Shown here one piece after another: positions 1 to 4,690 of a stretch of DNA of 5,636 nt. Numbering within the stretch: position 1 is the first letter of the stretch; each line of letters begins with the position of its first letter. A program made the translations under genes and the position numbers. Where the stretch lies: contig CANGMW010000178.1 in assembly GCA_947454695.1 (NCBI GenBank), forward strand, positions 1 through 5,636, given 5' to 3'. The DNA comes from Comamonadaceae bacterium (GTDB lineage Bacteria; Pseudomonadota; Gammaproteobacteria; Burkholderiales; Burkholderiaceae_C). The notes under the pieces are model-generated. The model was not told the DNA's origin and searched no databases. It saw only the letters and a program-made list of their open reading frames with translations.

Positions 1-1
1 G

Positions 2-1816
2 CCGATCCCGATCAACTCGAGTCTGGGCATGTTGCTCTCGCTGGGCATTGCCTTCACCGTCACGCCCTGGTTGGCGCTGGTCTTGCTCAAGCGACATGCC
101 AGCGCTGCCGCGCCCCCCACGGCTGGCCAGATGAACGGCAAGTTTCAACATTTGTTTGAACGTGTCCTCACGCCCTTCTTGGAAAGCGCCCGGCGCCGCT
201 GGTATTTGTTGGCAGGCATTGTGGTCGCCTTGATGCTGTCGGTGGGGCTGGCCGGCGTGCAATGGGTGGTGCTCAAGATGCTGCCCTTTGACAACAAAAG
301 CGAATTCCAAGTGGTGGTGGACATGCCGGCCGGCACGCCCTTGGAGGACACCGCGCAGACGCTGCAAGAACTGGGCGCTTTTCTGGCGCAACAACCCGAG
401 GTGCACAACCTGCAAGGCTATGCCGGCACCGCCTCGCCCATCACCTTCAACGGGCTGGTGCGCCAGTACTACCTGCGCAGCGATGCCGAGATGGGCGACT
501 TGCAGGTCAATCTGGTGGACAAACACCACCGCGATGAAAAAAGCCATGTGATCGCACAACGCCTGCGACCGGCGCTGGAGAAGATCGGTCAACGCCATGG
601 CGCACGCATCAAGGTGGTGGAAGTTCCGCCCGGCCCGCCGGTGATGAGCCCCTTGGTGGCCGAGGTCTATGGCCCCGATGAAGCCGGACGCCAGCAAGTC
701 GCGCGCCAACTGGCCAAGGTCTTTAAAGCAACGCCCGACATCGTCGATGTGGACACCTCGCTCAAAGACAACGCGCCGCGTGTGATGCTCAAGGTGCGTC
801 GTCAACGGGCTGAAACTCTGGGTATTCCGATGGCCCAGGTGGCACAGGTGCTGGGTGTGGCGCTGTCCGGCGCAGACGCCACTTATTTGCACGACGAGCA
901 ATCCAAGTACCCGGTGCCCGTGCGCCTGCAATTGCCGCGTGACATGCAAACCGGCCTGGACGCTTTGCTGGCCTTGCCCCTGCGCGGGGCCAACGGACAG
1001 CTGGTGCCCTTGTCCGAATTGGTCACGGTGGAGCGCACCACCATCGACAAGCCGCTGTACACCAAAGACCTGGCGCCGGTGAGTTATGTTTTTGGCGACA
1101 TGTCGGGCCGCCTGGACTCGCCGCTGTATGGCTTGTTTGCCATCCGCACCCGGCTGGGTGAAGCGGCTTTGCCGCAGTCCGGTGCGCTGGGTGAATACTG
1201 GATTCACCAACCCGAGGACACCTTCCAGCAGTACGCCCTCAAGTGGGACGGCGAATGGCAAATCACCTATGAGACTTTCCGGGACATGGGCGCGGCCTAT
1301 GCGGTGGGGCTGGTGCTGATTTACCTCTTGGTGGTGGCGCAGTTCCGCTCTTACATCGCGCCGCTGGTGATCATGGCGCCCATCCCGCTCACCCTGATCG
1401 GCGTGATGCCGGGCCACGCTTTACTGGGCGCGCAATTCACCGCCACGTCCATGATCGGCATGATCGCGCTGGCCGGCATCATCGTGCGCAACTCCATTTT
1501 GCTGGTGGACTTCATCGAGCTGCAGCTGGGTCAGGGCATGGCGCTCCAAGATGCGGTGGTCCATGCCGCGGTCGTGCGGGCCCAGCCCATTGCGCTGACC
1601 GGCCTGGCCGCCATGATCGGTGCGTTTTTCATTCTGGATGACCCCATCTTCAACGGGCTGGCCATCTCGCTGATTTTTGGCATCCTGGTCTCCACCCTGC
1701 TCACGCTGGTGGTGATCCCGATTCTTTACTTTTCCCTGTTCCGCGGTGCCCATGCCAAGTCCTTGGCTAACGCACCTTCATCAACTGAAGGGTCTACCGA
1801 CCTGACGAGGAGTTAA
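2..1816 (+). CDS. RND-family efflux transporter permease subunit, 5'-truncated (C-terminal ~604 aa)
   Basis: Proton-driven inner-membrane pump subunit of the AcrB type, expected to work with a periplasmic adaptor and an outer-membrane channel that are not in this window. The frame is open to the left edge (residues PIPINSSLG precede the first Met at 29), so the gene starts outside. RND permeases usually have about 1,030-1,080 residues; just over half is visible. In order: the end of TM6 (about 29-100), a cytoplasmic linker, TM7 (about 200-280), the second periplasmic porter/docking domain (about 290-1280), then TM8-TM12 (about 1290-1740). TM10 carries GIIVRNSILLVDF, matching the AcrB segment that contains the proton-relay Lys940, here Arg (codon 1487-1489). 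The proton-relay aspartates of TM4 are outside the window, so drug, solvent or metal specificity cannot be decided. The stop lies 3 nt before the next gene, and GAGGAG (1807-1812) inside this 3' end serves as that gene's ribosome binding site, so co-transcription is likely. RND membership is very sure; the substrate is unknown. Confidence 0.95.
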   Translation, partial: PIPINSSLGMLLSLGIAFTVTPWLALVLLKRHASAAAPPTAGQMNGKFQHLFERVLTPFLESARRRWYLLAGIVVALMLSVGLAGVQWVVLKMLPFDNKSEFQVVVDMPAGTPLEDTAQTLQELGAFLAQQPEVHNLQGYAGTASPITFNGLVRQYYLRSDAEMGDLQVNLVDKHHRDEKSHVIAQRLRPALEKIGQRHGARIKVVEVPPGPPVMSPLVAEVYGPDEAGRQQVARQLAKVFKATPDIVDVDTSLKDNAPRVMLKVRRQRAETLGIPMAQVAQVLGVALSGADATYLHDEQSKYPVPVRLQLPRDMQTGLDALLALPLRGANGQLVPLSELVTVERTTIDKPLYTKDLAPVSYVFGDMSGRLDSPLYGLFAIRTRLGEAALPQSGALGEYWIHQPEDTFQQYALKWDGEWQITYETFRDMGAAYAVGLVLIYLLVVAQFRSYIAPLVIMAPIPLTLIGVMPGHALLGAQFTATSMIGMIALAGIIVRNSILLVDFIELQLGQGMALQDAVVHAAVVRAQPIALTGLAAMIGAFFILDDPIFNGLAISLIFGILVSTLLTLVVIPILYFSLFRGAHAKSLANAPSSTEGSTDLTRS

Positions 1817-1819
1817 ACC

Positions 1820-2059
1820 ATGACCATTGAACGCATGATCCGTATTTTTGCCGGCGCTTTTATCTTGATTTCTTTGGCGCTGGGGGTGGATGGCAGCCCC
1901 TTGTTTGTCAGCCACTGGGCCCTGGCTTTCACCGCCTTTGTCGGCTTGAATCTCTTCCAGTTTGGCTTTAGCAACGTCTGTCCCTTGGGGCTAATTTTGA
2001 AGAAACTGGGTGTGCCAGAATCAAGCCCGAACGCCAGCTGCTGGGGTGGCAAATGCTGA
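1820..2059 (+). CDS. DUF2892 / YgaP-like small inner-membrane protein
   Basis: A 79-residue protein with two hydrophobic segments (about residues 9-23 and 33-52) separated by a short loop, as in the membrane domain of YgaP and stand-alone DUF2892 proteins. The family hallmark near the end of helix 2, here NVCPLGLILKKLG (residues 52-64), is clear. Cys54 lies in it, and the C-terminal tail ends CWGGKC with Cys74 and Cys79, giving three cysteines that could bind a thiophilic ligand or carry redox or persulfide chemistry. That role is inference: stand-alone members lack an assigned function, although in YgaP the domain is fused to a rhodanese. The start is supported by GAGGAG at 1807-1812, 7 nt before the ATG. 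The gene follows the RND stop by 3 nt and its stop overlaps a possible start of the next gene, placing it in the middle of a pump-repressor operon. It may be an accessory of the pump or part of the same stress response. Confidence 0.88.
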   Translation: MTIERMIRIFAGAFILISLALGVDGSPLFVSHWALAFTAFVGLNLFQFGFSNVCPLGLILKKLGVPESSPNASCWGGKC

Positions 2060-2082
2060 CGGCCTTTTCTGAAAGTTGTTCC

Positions 2083-2436
2083 ATGCCCGCCAAAGCCGCT
2101 TCGAAAAAAACCACGTCTAAAACGGCCGCCGCCAAAAAAGCGGCGCCCGTGGTGATCACCAATGCGCAAGCCCGCACCGATTTGCTCAACCGCCTCAAGC
2201 GCGCGGAAGGGCAGTTGCGCGGCATTCAACGCATGATCGAAGACGGTGAAGATTGTTTGAAAATCGGCCAGCAATTCTCGGCCGTGCGCAAGGCGCTGGA
2301 CAGCTCCTACATGCGCATGACCATGTGCTTTTTGACCCAGGAGTTGCAGGAGCGTCTGCACGTGCCGGTGGAAGACACGCAAGAGCTCGGCGCCATGCTC
2401 CAAGACATGGAAACCCTGCTCACGCGCTTGAACTGA
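2083..2436 (+). CDS. CsoR/RcnR/FrmR-family (DUF156) transcriptional repressor with atypical ligand residues
   Basis: Small all-helical repressor whose family senses Cu(I), Ni/Co, formaldehyde or persulfides and releases its operator on binding. The core signature RLKRAEGQLRGIQRMIEDG followed by Cys58 is unmistakable (numbering from the Met at 2083, 117 aa). Aligned to Bacillus CsoR, Cys58 is the first ligand (Cys45), but the second position (His70) is Phe83 and the third (Cys74) is Glu87. A different Cys, Cys82, sits one residue before the usual His. Canonical Cu or Ni/Co coordination is therefore doubtful, while a thiol or persulfide switch is possible. The first ~22 residues form a Lys/Ala-rich basic tail that most members lack. 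The start is ambiguous. ATG 2053 overlaps the previous stop, with GGGGTGG only 3 nt upstream, and would add ten residues. ATG 2083 has a weak GAAAG at better spacing and a typical MPAK beginning, and is preferred. Last gene of the operon, so autoregulation from the unseen upstream promoter is likely. Family sure, signal unknown. Confidence 0.9.
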   Translation: MPAKAASKKTTSKTAAAKKAAPVVITNAQARTDLLNRLKRAEGQLRGIQRMIEDGEDCLKIGQQFSAVRKALDSSYMRMTMCFLTQELQERLHVPVEDTQELGAMLQDMETLLTRLN

Positions 2437-2439
2437 TCG

Positions 2440-2464
2440 CGCGCGGTCAGGCTCAGGCCGCGCG
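2440..2464. terminator. Possible bidirectional hairpin between convergent genes
   Basis: CGCGCGG (2440-2446) and its exact reverse complement CCGCGCG (2458-2464) could form a 7-bp all-GC stem with an 11-nt loop. It lies across the 16-bp gap between the convergent repressor and mnmA stops and extends a few codons into mnmA. No T-run follows on either side, so it is not a classical intrinsic terminator. It could still pause polymerase or protect both 3' ends. The loop contains the 6-bp tandem repeat TCAGGC TCAGGC (2447-2458). Confidence 0.35.
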
Positions 2465-3580
2465 GGCTGAGGCAATCACGCCGCCGCCCAGACAGACCTC
2501 GCCGTCGTAGACCACGGCGGATTGCCCCGGCGTCACCGCCCATTGCGCTTGCGGGAAATCCAGTGCAAAGCCCTCAGCGTCCAAAGACGTGAAAGTGCAG
2601 GCCGCGTCGGCCTGGCGGTAACGCGTCTTGGCGGCCAGCGTGGCAGCAGCGGGCGCCGAGCCGGCGACCCAGCTCAAGTCTTGCGCTTGCAGATGGTGGG
2701 ACTGCAGCCACGGATGGTCGTGACCCTGCACCACCCACAAGGTGTTTTTTTCCATGTCCTTGCGGGCGACAAACCAGGGTGCGTGCTCGCCGCCGCCGCG
2801 CTGCGCGCCTTTGGCTTTCACCCCGCCGATGCCCAGGCCCTGACGTTGGCCCAGGGTGTAAAAACTCAGGCCCACATGCTGGCCCAGCACCCGACCTTTT
2901 TCATCTTTGATCGGGCCGGGCTCTTTGGCGATGTAGCGGTTCAAAAACTCACGGAACGGGCGCTCGCCGATGAAGCAAATGCCGGTCGAGTCCTTCTTTT
3001 TGGCATTGGGCAGACCGATCTCGGTGGCAATGCGACGCACCTCGGTCTTGAGTAACTCGCCCACCGGGAACAAAGTTTTGGAGAGCTGCGCCTGGTTGAG
3101 CCGGTGCAGGAAATAGCTCTGGTCTTTGGACGGGTCCAAGCCCTTGAGCAGTTCATGCAAGCCGGTGGCGTTGTTCAGTCGTACGCGGGCATAGTGGCCG
3201 GTGGCGATCTTCTCGGCACCCAGGCGCAAGGCGTGATCCAGAAATGCTTTGAACTTGATTTCGGCATTGCACAGAATGTCCGGGTTGGGCGTGCGCCCGG
3301 CCTGGTACTCGCGCAAAAACTCGGCAAAGACGCGGTCTTTGTAGTCGGCGGCAAAGTTGACGTGCTCGATCTCAATGCCAAGCACATCGGCCACGGCGGC
3401 GGCGTCCACGAAGTCGATGTTGGATGAGCAGTACTCGCTGTCGTCATCGTCTTCCCAGTTCTTCATGAAGATGCCGATGACCTCGTGGCCTTGCTGTTTG
3501 AGCAGCCACGCGGTGACCGCGGAGTCCACGCCCCCGCTCAATCCCACCACCACGCGCTGCTTGTGTGCTGTTGTCGCCAT
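2453..3580 (-). CDS. mnmA: tRNA-specific 2-thiouridylase MnmA (TrmU)
   Basis: Cytoplasmic enzyme that makes the 2-thio group of the wobble uridine (U34) of tRNA-Lys, -Glu and -Gln, activating U34 with ATP and taking sulfur from the IscS/Tus relay. The 375-residue length matches the family (E. coli 368). The N-terminal PP-loop ATPase domain has SGGVDS at residues 15-20 and NWEDDDD at 41-47. The catalytic cysteine pair is Cys104 in NPDILCNAEIKF and Cys202 in DSTGICFIGER, both in their expected contexts. The tRNA-binding middle domain includes KDQSYFL (152-158) and SFYTLGQRQGLGIGG (239-253), followed by a C-terminal beta-barrel. The only small oddity is a Gly-rich stretch, KGAQRGGGEHAPWF (257-270), after that motif. 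The ATG at 3580 gives the usual short lead before the PP-loop, but no good Shine-Dalgarno precedes it. The gene lies 24 bp downstream of the LysR gene on the same strand and converges with the repressor gene. Housekeeping function, essentially certain. Confidence 0.97.
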   Translation of the reverse strand: MATTAHKQRVVVGLSGGVDSAVTAWLLKQQGHEVIGIFMKNWEDDDDSEYCSSNIDFVDAAAVADVLGIEIEHVNFAADYKDRVFAEFLREYQAGRTPNPDILCNAEIKFKAFLDHALRLGAEKIATGHYARVRLNNATGLHELLKGLDPSKDQSYFLHRLNQAQLSKTLFPVGELLKTEVRRIATEIGLPNAKKKDSTGICFIGERPFREFLNRYIAKEPGPIKDEKGRVLGQHVGLSFYTLGQRQGLGIGGVKAKGAQRGGGEHAPWFVARKDMEKNTLWVVQGHDHPWLQSHHLQAQDLSWVAGSAPAAATLAAKTRYRQADAACTFTSLDAEGFALDFPQAQWAVTPGQSAVVYDGEVCLGGGVIASARAA

Positions 3581-3589
3581 AGAGTTGCA

Positions 3590-3595
3590 ATTATC
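3590..3595 (-). promoter_or_regulatory. Candidate -10 element for mnmA
   Basis: Read on the minus strand, GATAAT matches five of six bases of the sigma-70 -10 consensus and ends 9 nt before the mnmA ATG. A start point 6-7 nt downstream would leave a leader of only 2-3 nt, in keeping with the missing ribosome binding site. No convincing -35 hexamer is visible 16-18 bp upstream, so this is tentative. Read-through from the LysR gene is the alternative. Confidence 0.3.
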
Positions 3596-3604
3596 CCCGT
3601 CGCG

Positions 3605-4543
3605 TCAGTACAGCAGCTCTACACCCGGCCAGGCCCCGGATTGCACCAGCTGTTTGACCGTCTCTTTGAGTTCGGCGCGCACCGCAGCCGCCGCAGGGGA
3701 CAGCCGCTCGGGCACCACCGAGTACAAATAATTTTGGCGCTTCATGCGCGCGTCCGAAAACCCCAATGTGCGCCAACCCTGGCGCATCGCACCTTCGAGC
3801 AAGGCCGCTGACATCGGCTTGATCGTTGCGCCCATGCCATCGCGCACGCAGGCCATCAGCAAGGACAAGGAATCAATCTCCGCCACCACCTGCGTGGCCA
3901 GATTGCGCTGCTCGAACTCGGCCGCAATGCGCCGGCGCAAGCCGTGAATACCGGTGGGCAAAATCAGCGGCAGCTGGGCGGTCTCTGCCACGCTGAGCTG
4001 GGTGCGGCGAGCGGGCACGAGTTTGCTGGCGGTGGGCAGCATGACAAACAGTTCCTCAGCGACCAGGGGCTCTTGCGGTAAATCGGGCACCGCATCGCGG
4101 CTGAACAGAATCGCCAGATCGAGCTGGCCGAGTTGCATCATCTGTGTGAGGTGGCCGCTCATGCCTTCGACGACATTGAGCACGATGCCCGGGTATTTGT
4201 CGCGGATGCGCCGCATGAAAGGAATCCCGACCGCACACACGGTGGTGGCGGCCAGGCCCACCGACACCATGCCGTGCACGGTGCCCGGTTCCTGCCGCGC
4301 GATCGACAGCGCCTGGTCGAGCTGGCGCAGCATGAAGCGCGCATGGTGGTGCAAGGCGGTGCCGTTTTCCGTGGGCGTGACGCCCTTGGAGGTGCGGATC
4401 AGCAAGGGCTTGCCCACTTCGGCTTCGAGCTTGGCGATTTGCTGGCTCAAGGCCGGCTGGGCAATGTAGAGCAGGCGCGAGGCTTTGGCCAGGCTGCCGC
4501 TCTCCACAATTTGCACGAAATACTTGAGTTGCCTCAGATCCAT
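3605..4543 (-). CDS. LysR-family transcriptional regulator, Nac-like subgroup
   Basis: DNA-binding regulator of 312 residues, normal for the family (about 300). The N-terminal winged helix-turn-helix (residues 1-60) reads LRQLKYFVQIVESGSL, then IAQPALSQQIAKLE (27-40, recognition helix) and LLIRTSKGVTPTENG (47-61). This pattern closely resembles the nitrogen assimilation control protein Nac of enteric bacteria from memory. The C-terminal effector-binding domain (about 90-300) begins VSVGLAATT and includes GQLDLAILF and RDGMGATIKP. Nac-like paralogues are common in Burkholderiales and many do not control nitrogen, so no symbol is given. The ATG at 4543 is chosen over the adjacent in-frame GTG at 4546 because AGGAG lies 6 nt upstream of the ATG and only 3 nt from the GTG. 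The gene is divergent from a solute-binding protein gene across a 147-bp region with a Nac-type operator, so it probably controls that transporter and itself. The ligand is unknown, plausibly the transported solute or a breakdown product. Confidence 0.94.
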   Translation of the reverse strand: MDLRQLKYFVQIVESGSLAKASRLLYIAQPALSQQIAKLEAEVGKPLLIRTSKGVTPTENGTALHHHARFMLRQLDQALSIARQEPGTVHGMVSVGLAATTVCAVGIPFMRRIRDKYPGIVLNVVEGMSGHLTQMMQLGQLDLAILFSRDAVPDLPQEPLVAEELFVMLPTASKLVPARRTQLSVAETAQLPLILPTGIHGLRRRIAAEFEQRNLATQVVAEIDSLSLLMACVRDGMGATIKPMSAALLEGAMRQGWRTLGFSDARMKRQNYLYSVVPERLSPAAAAVRAELKETVKQLVQSGAWPGVELLY

Positions 4544-4549
4544 CACTTG

Positions 4550-4554
4550 CTCCT
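4550..4554 (-). promoter_or_regulatory. Ribosome binding site that sets the lysR start
   Basis: AGGAG on the minus strand stands 6 nt before ATG 4543-4541 and only 3 nt before the in-frame GTG at 4546. The spacing favours the ATG and removes one residue from the longest reading frame. Confidence 0.75.
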
Positions 4555-4582
4555 GAAGGGCTGTTTGCCAGTGTTTACCCCT

Positions 4583-4597
4583 ATAAGTATTACCTAT
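4583..4597. promoter_or_regulatory. Predicted LysR/Nac-type operator (ATA-N9-TAT)
   Basis: ATAAGTATTACCTAT is a 15-bp interrupted dyad that contains the general LysR motif T-N11-A (T4584, A4596) and fits the ATA-N9-TAT consensus described for Nac binding sites. The adjacent regulator is Nac-like. The centre (4590) lies about 65 bp upstream of the start point predicted for the divergent binding-protein gene, the usual place for a LysR recognition site. It also overlaps TATAGG and TAATAC sequences that could be part of the lysR -10 region, which suggests autorepression. Site form and position are seen; the function is inferred. Confidence 0.55.
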
Positions 4598-4620
4598 ACC
4601 ACCCCTCGGAAAACAGTATT

Positions 4621-4648
4621 TTTACTTTTGCGCTTGAGTTCTTACGAT
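4621..4648 (+). promoter_or_regulatory. Candidate sigma-70 promoter of the solute-binding protein gene
   Basis: TTTACT (4621-4626) and TACGAT (4643-4648) each match four of six consensus bases and are 16 bp apart. Initiation near 4655 would give a leader of about 36 nt. The weak hexamers are what one expects of an activator-dependent promoter with a LysR site at about -65. An unassisted weak promoter elsewhere in this AT-rich patch cannot be excluded. Confidence 0.4.
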
Positions 4649-4675
4649 GGTGGGGCTGATTCCGTACCCCCTACC
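4649..4675 (+). repeat. Imperfect inverted repeat just upstream of the ribosome binding site
   Basis: GGTGGGG (4649-4655) can pair with CCCTACC (4669-4675) through six Watson-Crick pairs and one G-U, with a 13-nt loop. The stem ends 3 nt before the AGGAG of the binding-protein gene. If transcription starts near 4655 the left arm is not fully in the mRNA, so an RNA role depends on an earlier start. It may have no function. Confidence 0.25.
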
Positions 4676-4678
4676 TAC

Positions 4679-4683
4679 AGGAG
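4679..4683 (+). promoter_or_regulatory. Ribosome binding site of the solute-binding protein gene
   Basis: A strong AGGAG with a 7-nt spacer to ATG 4691. The out-of-frame ATG at 4684 directly abuts AGGAG, too close to be used, and its frame stops at 4878 without resembling any protein. This fixes the start at 4691. Confidence 0.85.
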
Positions 4684-4690
4684 ATGAGAC

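Noticed and set aside
29..31. ATG at 29 as the true start of the RND gene
   Set aside because: The reading frame is open to the window edge and residues before it continue the TM6 pattern, so this Met is internal.
1813..2475. 220-codon open frame on the minus strand across the DUF2892 and repressor genes
   Set aside because: Low-complexity Arg/Gly/Phe composition with no recognisable domain; both plus-strand genes have clear family signatures and tight spacing.
2522..3055. 177-codon open frame on the plus strand inside mnmA
   Set aside because: Shadow of mnmA, whose catalytic motifs run through the whole region on the other strand.
4544..4546. GTG as the start of the LysR gene
   Set aside because: Only 3 nt from the ribosome binding site; the adjacent ATG at 4543 has better spacing.
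4586..4620. Repeated AGTATT hexamers (4586-4591 and 4615-4620) as two regulator sites
   Set aside because: Six bases in an AT-rich spacer are expected by chance, and the 29-bp spacing is not a whole number of helical turns.
4133..4687. 184-codon open frame on the plus strand over the LysR gene and the intergenic region
   Set aside because: Composition typical of an antisense frame, no ribosome binding site, and it runs through the divergent promoter region.
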